Source: Patagioenas fasciata (Eukaryota > Chordata > Aves > Columbiformes > Columbidae). Taken from it: DNA of 64,000 nucleotides. The notes beneath the pieces were generated by a model, which was not told where the DNA came from, did no database searches, and saw only the letters and a list, made by a program, of their open reading frames with translations. Positions 34,235-46,700 of this stretch are shown piece after piece. Location of the stretch: positions 41,799,501 through 41,863,500 of the forward strand of contig NC_092526.1 in NCBI RefSeq assembly GCF_037038585.1, in the 5' to 3' direction. Every line of letters begins with the position of its first letter. Position 1 is the stretch's first letter. Made by a program: the position numbers and the translations under genes.

Positions 34235-37200
34235 TTCGAATACCTGTGTGGGTCCCCTTCCGAACTCCTGGGTCCCCTCCTGAACTCTGGGTTCCTTTGG
34301 GTCATTCCTGGGTCCCATCAGAAATCCTGGGTTCCCTCCTGAATTCTGGATCTTTAGGGGCAGTCCTGGGTCCCCTCCTGAACCCTAGGGTCCTTTGGGG
34401 CACTCTTGGGTCCCATCAGAACTCCTGAGTTCCCTCCTGAACTCTGGATCCTTTGGGGCACTCCTGGGTCCCCTCCTGAATTCCTGGGTCCCCTCCGAAA
34501 TCTTGTGTTCCCCCCTGAACTCCTGGGTCGTTTGGGGCACTGCTGGGTCCCCTCCTGAACTCTTGGGTCCTTTGGTGAACTCTTGCGTCCCCTCAGAACT
34601 CCTGGGTTCCCCCCTGAACTCCTGGGTCCTTTGGGGCACTGCTGGGTCCCCTCCTGAATTCCTGGGTGGGTCCCCTCCTGAACTCTGGATCCTTTGGGGC
34701 ACTCCTGGGTCCCCTCCTGAACTCTGGGGTCCTTTGGGGCACTCCTGGTTCCCATCAGAACTCCTGGGTTCCCTCCTGAACTCTGGATCCTTTGGGGCAC
34801 TCCTGGGTCCTCTCCTGAACTCCTGCGTTCCCCCCTGAACTCCTGGGTCCTTTGGGATACTCCTGGGTCCCCTCCTGAACTCCTGGGGGGTCCCCTCCTG
34901 AACTCTTGGCTCTTTTGGGGCACTCTTGGGTCCCCTCAGAACTCCTGAGTTCCCTGCTGAACTCTGGATCCTTTGGGGCACTCCTGGGTGCCCTCCTGAT
35001 CTCTTTTGTGCCCTCCTGAACTCTGGATCCTTTGCGGCACTCCTGGGTCCCCTCCTAAGCTCTTGGGTCCTTTGGGGAACTCTTGGGTCCCCTCAGAACT
35101 CCTGGGTTCACTCCTGAACTCCTGGGTCCTTTGGGGCACTCCTGGTCCCCCTCCTGAACTCTTCGGTCCCCCACTGAACTCCTCGGTCCTTTGGGGCACT
35201 CTTGGGTCCCCTCAGAACTCCTGGGTTCACTCCTGAACTCCTGGGTCCTTTCGGGCACTCCTGGTCCCCCTCCTGAACTCTTCGGTCCCCCACTGAACTC
35301 CTCGGTCCTTTGGGGCACTCCTGGGTGCCCTCCTGATCTCTTGGGTGCCCTCCTGAACTCTGGATCCTTTGGGGCACTCCTGGGTCCCCTCCTAAGCTCT
35401 TGGGTCCTTTGGGGAACTCTTGGGTCCCCTCAGAACTCCTGGGTTCACCCCTGAAATCCTGGGTCCTTTGGGGCACTCCTGGTCCACCTCCTGAACTCTT
35501 CGGTCCCCCACTGAACTCCTGGGTCCTTTGGGGCACCCCTGGGTGCCCTCCTGATCTCTTGGGTGCCCTCCTGAACTTTGGATCCTTTAGGGCACTCCTG
35601 GGTCCCCTCCTAAGCTCTTGGGTCCTTTGGGGCACTCCTGGGTCTTCTCAGTACTCTTGGGTTCCCCCTGAACTTATGGGTTCTTTGGGGCACGGCTGGG
35701 TCCCCTCCCGAACTCCTGGGCGGGTCCCTCCTGAACCCCTGAGTGGGTCCCCTCCTGAACTCTGGATCCTTTGGGGCACTCCTGGGTCCCCTCCTAAGCT
35801 CTTGGGTCCTTTGGGGCACTCCTGGGTCTTCTCAGTACTCTTGCGTTCCCCCTGAACTTCTGGGTCCTTTGGGGCACTGCTGGGTCCCCTCCCGAACTCC
35901 TGGGTGGGTCCACTCCTGAACTCCTGGGTGGGTCCCCTCCCGAACTCCTGGGTGGGTCCCCTCCCGAACTCTTGGGTGCTTTGGGGCACTCCTGGGTCCC
36001 CTCAGAACGCCTGGGTCCCCTCCTGAACTCCTGGGTCCCCTCCGAACTCCTGTGTTCCCCCCTGAACTCCTGGGTCCTTTGGGGCACTGCTGGGTCCCCT
36101 CCTGAATTCCTGGGTGGGTCCCCTCCTGAACTCTGGATCCTTTGGGGCACTCCTGGGTCCCCTCCTGAACTCTTGGGTCCTTTGGTGAACTCTTGGGTCC
36201 CCTCAGAACTCTTGGGTTCTCCCCTGAACTTTTGGGTCCTTTGGCGTACTCAAGGGTCCCCTCCTGAACTCTTGGGTCCCCTTCTAAGCTCTTGGATCCC
36301 ACCCTGAACTCCTGGGTCCCCTCCTGAACTCCTGGGTCCTCTCCTGATCTCTTGGGTTACCCCCTGAACTCCTAGGTCCCCTCCTGAATTCTTCAGTCCC
36401 TCCCTGAACTCTCGGTCTCCTCCTGAACTCCTGGGCCTGTCCCAATTAAACTCCTGGGCGGGTCCCATCCTGATCTCTGGATCCTTTGGGGCACTCCTGG
36501 GTCCCCTCCTGAACTCCTGCGTCCTTTGGGGCACTCCTGGTCCCCCTCCTGAACTCCTGAATGGGTCCCCTCAGAACTCCTGTGTCCCCTCCTGAAGTCC
36601 TGGGTGGGTCCCGCCATGAACTCCTGGGTGGGTCCCTCCTGAACTTCTGGGTCCCACCCTGAACTCCTGGGTCCTTTGGGGCACTCCTGGTCCCCCTCCC
36701 GAACTATTGAATGGGTCCCTCCTGAAGTCCTGAATGGGTCCCCTCAGAACATTTGGGTCCCCTCCAGAAGTCCTGGGTGGGTACCGCCATGAAGTCCTGG
36801 GTGGGTCCCTCCTGAACTCTTGGGTCCCCTCCTGAACTCTGGATCCTTTGGGGCACTCCTGGGTCCCCTCCTGAACTCTGGATCCTTTGGGGCACTCCTG
36901 GGTTCCCCCCTGAACTCCTGGGTCCTTTGGGGCACTGCTGGGTCCCCTCCCGAATTCCTGGGCGGGTCCCTCCTGAACCCCTGAGTGGGTCCCCTCCTGA
37001 ACTCTGGATCCTTTGGGGTACTCCTGGGTCCCCTCCTAAGCTCTTGGGTCCTTTGGGGCACTCCTGGGTCTTCTCAGTACTCTTGGGTTCCCCCTGAACT
37101 TCTGGGTCCTTTGGGGCACTGCTGGGTCCCCTCCCGAACTCCTGGGTGGGTCCCCTCCTGAACTCCTGGGTGGGTTCCCTCCCGAACTCCTGGGTGGGTC

Positions 37201-39850
37201 CCCTCCCGAACTCTTGGGTGCTTTGGGGCACTCCTGGGTCCCCTCAGAACGCCTGGGTCCCCTCCTGAACTCCTGGGTCCCCTCCGAACTCCTGTGTTCC
37301 CCCCTGAACTCCTGGGTCCTTTGGGGCACTGCTGGGTGCCCTCCTGAACTCCTGGGTGGGTCCCCTCCTGAACTCTGGATCCTTTGGGGCACTCCTGGGT
37401 CCCCTCCTGAACTCTTGGGTCCTTTGGTGAAGTCTTGGGTCCACTCCTGAAATCTTGGGTTACCCCCTGAACTCCTAGGTCCCCTCCTGAATTCTTCAGT
37501 CCCTCCTGAACTCCTGGGCGCGTCCCCTCCTGAACTCCTGGGCGCGTCCCCTCCTGAACTCCTGGGTTCCCTCCGAACTCCTGTGTTCCCCCCTGAACTC
37601 CTGTGTCCTTTGGGGCACTGCTGGGTCCCCTCCTGAACTCCTGGGTGGGTCCCCTCCTGAACTCTGGATCCTTTGGGGCACTCCTGGGTCCCCTCCTGAA
37701 CTCTTGGGTCCTTTGGTGAACTCTTGGGTCCCCTCAGAACTCTTGGGTTCTCCCCTGAACTTTTGGGTCCTTTGGGGTACTCTTGGGTCCCCTCCTGAAC
37801 TCTTGGGTCCCATTCTAAGCTCTTGGATCCCACCCTGAACTCCTGGGTCCCCTCCTGAACTCCTGGGTCCTCTCCTGATCTCTTGGGTTACCCCCTGAAC
37901 TCCTAGGTCCCCTCCTGAATTCTTCAGTCCCTCCCTGAACTCCCGGTCTCCTCCTGAACTCCTGGGCCTGTCCCAATTAAAGTCCTGGGCGGGTCCCATC
38001 CTGATCTCTGGATCCTTTGGGGCACTCCTGGGTCCCCTCCTGAACTCCTGCGTCCTTTGGGGCACTCCTGGTCCCCCTCCTGAACTCCTGAATGGGTCCT
38101 CTCAGAACTCCTGTGTCCCCTCCTGAAGTCCTGGGTGGGTCCCGCCATGAACTCCTGGGTGGGTCCCTCCTGAACTTTTGGGTCCCACCCTGAACTCCTG
38201 GGTCCTTTGGGGCACTCCTGGTCCCCCTCCCGAACTATTGAATGGGTCCCTCCTGAACTCCTGAATGGGTCCCCTCAGAACATTTGGGTCCCCTCCAGAA
38301 GTCCTGGGTGGGTACCGCCATGAAGTCCTGGGTGGGTCCCTCCTGAACTCTTGGGTCCCCTCCTGAACTCTGGATCCTTTGGGGCACTCCTGGGTCCCCT
38401 CCTGAACTCTGGATCCTTTGGGGCACTCCTGGGTTCCCCCCTGAACTCCTGGGTCCTTTTGGGCATTCATGGATCCCCTCCTGAACTCTGGATCCTTTGG
38501 GGCACTCCTGGGTCCCCTCCTGAACTCCTGGGTCCTCTCCTGAACTCTTTGGTTACCCCCTGAACTCCTAGGTGCGCTCCTGAATTCTTCAGTCCCTCCC
38601 TGAACTCCCGGTCCCCTCCTGAACTCCTGGGCGGGTCCCCTCCTGAACTCTGGATCCTTTGGGGCACTCCTGGGTCCCCTCCTGAATTCCTGGGTCCTCT
38701 CCGAAATCTTGTGTTCCCCCCTGAACTCCTGGGTCGTTTGGGGCACTGCTGGGTCCTCTCCTGAACTCCTGGGTGGGACCCCTCCTGAAGTCTGTATCCT
38801 TTGGGGCACTCCTGGGTCCCCTCCTGAACTCTTGGGTCCTTTGGTGAACTCTTGCGTCCCCTCAGAACTCCTGGGTTCCCCCCTGAACTCCTGGGTCCTT
38901 TGGGGCACTGCTGGGTCCCCTCCTGAATTCCTGGGTGGGTCCCCTCCTGAACTCTGGATCCTTTGGGGCACTCCTGGGTCCCCTCCTGAACTCTGGGTTC
39001 CTTTGGGTCACTCCTGGGTCCCATCAGAAATCCTGGGTTCCCTCCTGAACTCTGGATCTTTTGGGGCACTCCTGGGTCCCCTCCTGAACTCTGGGGTCCT
39101 TTGGGGCACTCGTGGGTCCCATCAGAACTCCTGGGTTCCCTCCTGAACTCTGGATCCTTTGGGGCACTCCTTGGTCCCCTCCTGAACTCCTGGGTCCTGA
39201 GGGGCACTCCTGGGCCCTCTCCTGAACTCCTCGGTCCGCTCCTGAACTCTTGGGTTACTCCCTGAACTCCTAGGTCCCCTCCTGAATTCTTCAGTCCCTC
39301 TCTGAACTCCTGGGCGGGTCGCTCCTGAACTCCTGGGCGGGTCCCTCCTGAACTCCTGGGCGGGTCCCATCCTGGTCTCTGGGTTCCTTTGGGTAACTCC
39401 TGGGTCCCATCAGAAATCCTGGGTTCCATCCTGAACTCTGGATCTTTTGGGGCACTCCTGGGTCCCCTCCTGAACTCTAGGGTCTCTTGGGGCACTCTTG
39501 GGTCCCATCAGAACTCCTAAGTTCCCTCCTGAACTCTGGATCGTTTGGGGTACTCCTGGGTCCCCTCCTGAACTCCTGGGTCCTGAGGGGCACTCCTGGA
39601 TCCTCTCCTGAACTCCTCGGTCCGCTCCCGAACTCCTGGGTGGGTCCCCTCCTGAACTCCTGGGTGGGTCCCCTCCTGAACTCTTGGCTCTTTTGGGGCA
39701 CTCTTGGGTCTCCTCAGAACTCCTGGGTTCCCCACTGAACTCCTGGGTCCTTTGGGGCACTCCTGGTCCCCCTCCTGAACTCTTCGATCCCCACTGAACT
39801 CCTGGGTCCTTTGGGGCACTCCTGGGTGCCCTCCTGATCTCTTGGGTGCC

Positions 39851-41393
39851 CTCCTGAACTCTGGATCCTTTGGGGCACTCCTGGGTCCCCTCCTAAGCTC
39901 TTGGGTCCTTTGGGGAACTCTTGGGTCCCCTCAGAACTCCTGGGTTCACCCCTGAACTCCTGGGTCCTTTGGGGCACTCCTGGGTCTCCTCAGTACTCTT
40001 GGGTTCCCCCTGAACTTCTGGGTCCTTTGGGGTACTCCTGGGTCCCCTCCTGAACTCTTGGGTCCCCTTCCAAGCTCTTGGATCCCACCCTGAACTCCTG
40101 GGTTCCCTCCTGAACTCCTGGGTCCTTTGGGGCACTCCTGGACCTCCTCAGTACTCTTGGGTTCCCCCCTGAACTCCTGGGTCCTTTGGGGCTCTGCTGG
40201 GTCCCCTCCCGACCTCCTGGGTGGGTCCCTCCTGAAATCCTGGGTGGGTCCCTCAAGAACTCTTGGGTACTTTGGGGCACTCCTGGGTCCCCTCAGAACG
40301 CCTGGGTTCCCCCCTGAACTCCTGGGTCCTTTGGGGAATTCCTGGGTCCCCTCCTGAACTCTGGATCCTTTGGGGCACTCCTGGGTCCCCTCCCGAACTC
40401 CTGGGTCTTTTGGGCACTCCTGGGTCCTCTCCTGAACTCTTGGGTTACCCCCTGAACTCCTAGGTCCCCTCCTGAATTCTTCAGTCCCTCCTGAACTCCT
40501 GGGCGCGTCCCCTCCTGAACTCCTGGGCGCGTCCCCTCCTGAACTCCTGGGCGCGTCCCCTCCTGAACTCCGGATCCTTTGGGGCACTCCTGGGCGGGTC
40601 CCCTCCTGAACTCCTGGGCGGGTCCCCTCCTGAACTCCTGGGCGGGTCCTCTCCTGAACTCTGGATCCTTTGGGGCACTGCTGGGTCCCCTCCTGAACTC
40701 TGGATCATTTGGGGCACTCCTGGGTTCCCTCCTGAACTCTTGGGTCTTCTTCTAAGCTCTTGGGTCCCACCCTGAACTCCTGGGTCCCCTCCTGAACTCC
40801 TGGGTCCTTTGGGGCACTCCTGGTTCCCCCCTGAACTCCTGGGTGGGTCCCTCCTGAACTCTGGATCCTTTGGGGCACTCCTGGGTCCCCTCCTAAGCTC
40901 TTGGGTCCTTTGGGGAACTCTTGGGTCCCCTCAGAACTCCTGGGTTCACCCCTGAACTCCTGGGTCCTTTGGGGCACTCCTGGGTCTCCTCAGTACTCTT
41001 GGGTTTTCCCTGAACTTCTGGGTCCTTTGGGGTACTCCTGGGTCCCCTCCTGAACTCTTGGGTCCCCTTCCAAGCTCTTGGATCCCACCCTGAACTCCTG
41101 GGTTCCCTCCTGAACTCCTGGGTCCTTTGGGGCACTCCTGGACCTCCTCAGTACTCTTGGGTTCCTCCCTGAACTCCTGGGTCCTTTGGGGCTCTGCTGG
41201 GTCCCCTCCCGACCTCCTGGGTGGGTCCCTCCTGAAATCCTGGGTGGGTCCCTCAAGAACTCTTGGGTACTTTGGGGCACTCCTGGGTCCCCTCAGAACG
41301 CCTGGGTTCCCCCCTGAACTCCTGGGTCCTTTGGGGAATTCCTGGGTCCCCTCCTGAACTCTGGATCCTTTGGGGCACTCCTGGGTCCCCTCC
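39851..41393. repeat. 543-bp block repeated at exactly 1,000 bp
   Basis: Bases 39851-40393 and 40851-41393 align without gaps at offset 1,000. The following base strings differ: CCCGAACTCC in the first copy, CTGAATTCC in the second. I saw base differences near 41,005 (GGGTTTTCCC against GGGTTCCCCC) and 41,165 (TTCCTCCC against TTCCCCCC). The 457 bp between the copies is of another HOR type, so this is a duplication with a different insert or a mosaic left by two exchanges. Confidence 0.82.
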
Positions 41394-42155
41394 TGAATTC
41401 CTGGGTCCCCTCCGAAATCTTGTGTTCCCCCCTGAACTCCTGGGTCGTTTGGGGCACTGCTGGGTCCCCTCCTGAACTCCTGGGTGGGTCCCCTCCTGAA
41501 CTCTGGATCCTTTGGGGCACTCCTGGGTCCCCTCCTGAACTCTGAGGTCCTTTGGGGCACTCCTGGTTCCCATCAGAACTCCTGGGTTCCCTCGTGAACT
41601 CTGGATCCTTTGGGGCACTCCTGGGTCCTCTCCTGAACTCCTGCGTTCCCCCCTGAACTCCTGGGTCCTTTGGGATATTCCTGGGTCCCCTCCTGAACTC
41701 CTGGGTGGGTCCCCTCCTGAACTCTTGGCTCTTTTGGGGCACTCTTGTGTCCCCTCAGAACTCCTGAGTTCCCTGCTGAACTCTGGATCCTTTGGGGCAC
41801 TCCTGGGTCCCCTCCTGAACTCCTGGGTTCTTAGGGGGCACTCCTGGTCCCCCTCTGAACTCCTGAATGGGTCCCCTCAGAACTCCTGGGTCCCCTCCTG
41901 AAGTCCTGGGTGGGTCCCGCCATGAACTCCTGGGTGGGTCCCTCCTGAACTTTTGGGTCCCCTCCTGAACTCCTGGGTCCTTAGGGGGCACTCCTGGTCC
42001 CCCTCCTGAACTCCTGGGTGGGTCCCCTCCTGAACTCCTCGGTGGGTCCCCTCCTGAACTCTTGGCTCTTTTGGGGCACTCTTGGGTCCCCTCAAAACTC
42101 CCGGGTTCCCAACTGAACTTTTGGATCCTTTGGGGCACTCCTTGTCCCCCTCCTG

Positions 42156-43705
42156 AACTCTTCGGTCCCCCACTGAACTCCTGGGTCCTTTGGGGCACTC
42201 CTGGGTACCCTCCTGATCTCTTGTGTGCCCTCCTGAACTCTGGATCCTCTGGGGCACTCCTGGGTCCCCTCCTAAGCTCTTGGGTCCTTTGGGGAACTCT
42301 TGGGTCCCCTCAGAACTCCTGGGTTCACCCCTGAACTCCTGGGTCCTTTGGGGCACTTCTGGGTCTCCTCAGTACTCTTGGGTTCCCCCTGAACTTCTGG
42401 GTCCTTTGGGGCACTGCTGGGTCCCCTCCCGAACTCCTGGGTGGGTCCCCTCCTGAACTCCTGGGTGGGTCCCCTCCCGAACTCCTGGGTGGGTCCCCTC
42501 CCGAACTCTTGGGTGCTTTGGGGCACTCCTGGGTCCCCTCAGAACGCCTGGGTCCCCTCCTGAACTCCTGGGTCCCCTCCGAACTCCTGTGTTCCCCCCT
42601 GAACTCCTGGGTCCTTTGGGGCACTGCTGGGTGCCCTCCTGAACTCCTGGGTGGGTCCCCTCCTGAACTCTGGATCCTTTGGGGCACTCCTGGGTCCCCT
42701 CCTGATCTCTTGGGTCCTTTGGTGAACTCTTGGGTCCACTCCTGAACTCCTGGGTTACCCCCTGAACTACTAGGTCCCCTCCTGAATTCTTCAGTCCCTC
42801 CTGAACTCCTGGGCGCGTCCCCTCCTGAACTCCTGGGCGCGTCCCCTCCTGAACTCCTGGGTTCCCTCCGAACTCCTGTGTTCCCCCCTGAACTCCTGGG
42901 TCCTTTGGGGCACTGCTGGGTCCCCTCCTGAACTCTTCGGTCCCCCACTGAACTCCTGGGTCCTTTGGGGCACTCCTGGGTGCCCTCCTGATCTCTTGGG
43001 TGCCCTCCTGAACTCTGGATCCTCTGGGGCACTCCTGGGTCCCCTCCTAAGCTCTTGGGTCCTTTGGGGAACTCTTGGGTCCCCTCAGAACTCCTGGGTT
43101 CACCCCTGAACTCCTGGGTCCTTTGGGGCACTTCTGGGTCTCCTCAGTACTCTTGGGTTCCCCCTGAACTTCTGGGTCCTTTGGGGCACTGCTGGGTCCC
43201 CTCCCGAACTCCTGGGTGGGTCCCCTCCTGAACTCCTGGGTGGGTCCCCTCCCGAACTCCTGGGTGGGTCCCCTCCCGAACTCTTAGGTGCTTTGGGGCA
43301 CTCCTGGGTCCCCTCAGAACGCCTGGGTCCCCTCCTGAACTCCTGGGTCCCCTCCGAACTCCTGTGTTCCCCCCTGAACTCCTGGGTCCTTTGGGGCACT
43401 GCTGGGTGCCCTCCTGAACTCCTGGGTGGGTCCCCTCCTGAACTCTGGATCCTTTGGGGCACTCCTGGGTCCCCTCCTGATCTCTTGGGTCCTTTGGTGA
43501 ACTCTTGGGTCCACTCCTGAACTCCTGGGTTACCCCCTGAACTACTAGGTCCCCTCCTGAATTCTTCAGTCCCTCCTGAACTCCTGGGCGCGTCCCCTCC
43601 TGAACTCCTGGGCGCGTACCCTCCTGAACTCCTGGGTTCCCTCCGAACTCCTGTGTTCCCCCCTGAACTCCTGGGTCCTTTGGGGCACTGCTGGGTCCCC
43701 TCCTG
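42156..43705. repeat. 775-bp tandem duplication
   Basis: Copy 1 is about 42156-42930 and copy 2 about 42931-43705. The shared start is AACTCTTCGGTCCCCCACTG, and the copies are joined through CCCCTCCTGAACTC. Copy 1 has GGGTACCC and TTGTGTGCC where copy 2 has GGGTGCCC and TTGGGTGCC, and copy 2 has CTCTTAGGTGC near 43,290. Copy 2 matches the unit at 47.95-48.7 kb better than its neighbour, including CTCTTAGGTGC. It therefore probably arose by exchange with another unit, not by a simple local duplication. Confidence 0.82.
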
Positions 43706-46700
43706 AACTCCTGGGTGGGTCCCCTCCTGAACTCTGGATCCTTTGGGGCACTCCTGGGTCCCCTCCTGAACTCTTGGGTCCTTTGGTGAACTCTTGGGTC
43801 CCCTCAGAACTCTTGGGTTCTCCCCTGAACTTTTGGGTCCTTTGGGGTACTCAAGGGTCCCCTCCTGAACTCTTGGGTCCCCTTCTAAGCTCTTGGATCC
43901 CACCCTGAACTCCTGGGTCCCCTCCTGAACTCCTGGGTCCTCTCCTGATCTCTTGGGTTACCCCCTGAACTCCTAGGTCCCCTCCTGAATTCTTCAGTCC
44001 CTCCCTGAACTCCCGGTCTCCTCCTGAACTCCTGGGCCTGTCCCAATTAAACTCCTGGGCGGGTCCCATCCTGATCTCTGGATCCTTTGGGGCACTCCTG
44101 GGTCCCCTCCTGAACTCCTGCGTCCTTTGGGGCACTCCTGGTCCCCCTCCTGAACTCCTGAATGGGTCCCCTCAGAACTCCTTTGTCCCCTCCTGAAGTC
44201 CTGGGTGGGTCCCGCCATGAACTCCTGGGTGGGTCCCTCCTGAACTTTTGGGTCCCACCCTGAACTCCTGGGTCCTTTGGGGCACTCCTGGTCCCCCTCC
44301 CGAACTATTGAATGGGTCCCTCCTGAACTCCTGAATGGGTCCCCTCAGAACATTTGGGTCCCCTCCAGAAGTCCTGGGTGGGTACCGCCATGAAGTCCTG
44401 GGTGGGTCCCTCCTGAACTCTTGGGTCCCCTCCTGAACTCTGGATCCTTTGGGGCACTCCTGGGTCCCCTCCTGAACTCTGGATCCTTTGGGGCACTCCT
44501 GGGTTCCCCCCTGAACTCCTGGGTCCTTTTGGGCATTCATGGATCCCCTCCTGAACTCTGGATCCTTTGGGGCACTCCTGGGTCCCCTCCTGAACTCCTG
44601 GGTCCTCTCCTGAACTCTTTGGTTACCCCCTGAACTCCTAGGTGCGCTCCTGAATTCTTCAGTCCCTCCCTGAACTCCCGGTCCCCTCCTGAACTCCTGG
44701 GCGGGTCCCCTCCTGAACTCTGGATCCTTTGGGGCACTCCTGGGTCCCCTCCTGAATTCCTGGGTCCCCTCCGAAATCTTGTGTTCCCCCCTGAACTCCT
44801 GGGTCGTTTGGGGCACTCCTGGGTCCCCTCCTGAACTCTTGGGTCCTTTGGTGAACTCTTGCGTCCCCTCAGAACTCCTGGGTTCCCCCCTGAACTCCTG
44901 GGTCCTTTGGGGCACTGCTGGGTCCCCTCCTGAATTCCTGGGTGGGTCCCCTCCTGAACTCTGGATCCTTTGGGGCACTCCTGGGTCCCCTCCTGAACTC
45001 TGGGTTCCTTTGGGTCACTCCTGGGTCCCATCAGAAATCCTGGGTTCCCTCCTGAACTCTGGATCTTTTGGGGCACTCCTGGGTCCCCTCCTGAACTCTG
45101 GGGTCCTTTGGGGCACTCGTGGGTCCCATCAGAACTCCTGAGTTCCCTCCTGAACTGTGGATCCTTTGGGGCACTCCTTGGTCCCCTCCTGAACTCCTGG
45201 GTCCTGAGGGGCACTCCTGGGCCCTCTCCTGAACTCCTCGGTCCGCTCCTGAACTCTTGGGTTACTCCCTGAACTCCTAGGTCCCCTCCTGAATTCTTCA
45301 GTCCCTCTCTGAACTCCTGGGCGGGTCGCTCCTGAACTCCTGGGCGGGTCCCTCCTGAACTCCTGGGCGGGTCCCTCCTGAACTCCTGGGCGGGTCCCAT
45401 CCTGGTCTCTGGGTTCCTTTGGGTAACTCCTGGGTCCCATCAGAAATCCTGGGTTCCATCCTGAACTCTGGATCTTTTGGGGCACTCCTGGGTCCCCTCC
45501 TGAACTCTAGGGTCTCTTGGGGCACTCTTGGGTCCCATCAGAACTCTTGAGTTCCCTCCTGAACTCTGGATCCTTTGGGGTACTCCTGGGTCCCCTCCTG
45601 AACTCCTGGGTCCTGAGGGGCACTCCTGGATCCTCTCCTGAACTCCTCGGTCCGCTCCTGAACTCCTGGGTGGGTCCCCTCCTGAACTCCTGGGTGGGTC
45701 CCCTCCTGAACTCTTGGCTCTTTTGGGGCACTCTTGGGTCTCCTCAGAACTCCTGGGTTCCCCACTGAACTCCTGGGTCCTTTGGGGCACTCCTGGTCCC
45801 CCTCCTGAACTCTTCGATCCCCACTGAACTCCTGGGTCCTTTGGGGCACTCCTGGGTGCCCTCCTGATCTCTTGGGTGCCCTCCTGAACTCTGGATCCTT
45901 TGGGGCACTCCTGGGTCCCCTCCTAAGCTCTTGGGTCCTTTGGGGAACTCTTGGGTCCCCTCAGAACTCCTGGGTTCACCCCTGAACTCCTGGGTCCTTT
46001 GGGGCACTCCTGGGTCTCCTCAGTACTCTTGGGTTCCCCCTGAACTTCTGGGTCCTTTGGGGTACTCCTGGGTCCCCTCCTGAACTCTTGGGTCCCCTTC
46101 CAAGCTCTTGGATCCCACCCTGAACTCCTGGGTTCCCTCCTGAACTCCTGGGTCCTTTGGGGCACTCCTGGACCTCCTCAGTACTCTTGGGTTCCCCCCT
46201 GAACTCCTGGGTCCTTTGGGGCTCTGCTGGGTCCCCTCCCGACCTCCTGGGTGGGTCCCTCCTGAAATCCTGGGTGGGTCCCTCAAGAACTCTTGGGTAC
46301 TTTGGGGCACTCCTGGGTCCCCTCAGAACGCCTGGGTTCCCCCCTGAACTCCTGGGTCCTTTGGGGAATTCCTGGGTCCCCTCCTGAACTCTGGATCCTT
46401 TGGGGCACTCCTGGGTCCCCTCCCGAACTCCTGGGTCTTTTGGGCACTCCTGGGTCCTCTCCTGAACTCTTGGGTTACCCCCTGAACTCCTAGGTCCCCT
46501 CCTGAATTCTTCAGTCCCTCCTGAACTCCTGGGCGCGTCCCCTCCTGAACTCCTGGGCGCGTCCCCTCCTGAACTCCTGGGCGCGTCCCCTCCTGAACTC
46601 CGGATCCTTTGGGGCACTCCTGGGCGGGTCCCCTCCTGAACTCCTGGGCGGGTCCCCTCCTGAACTCCTGGGCGGGTCCCCTCCTGAACTCTGGATCCTT

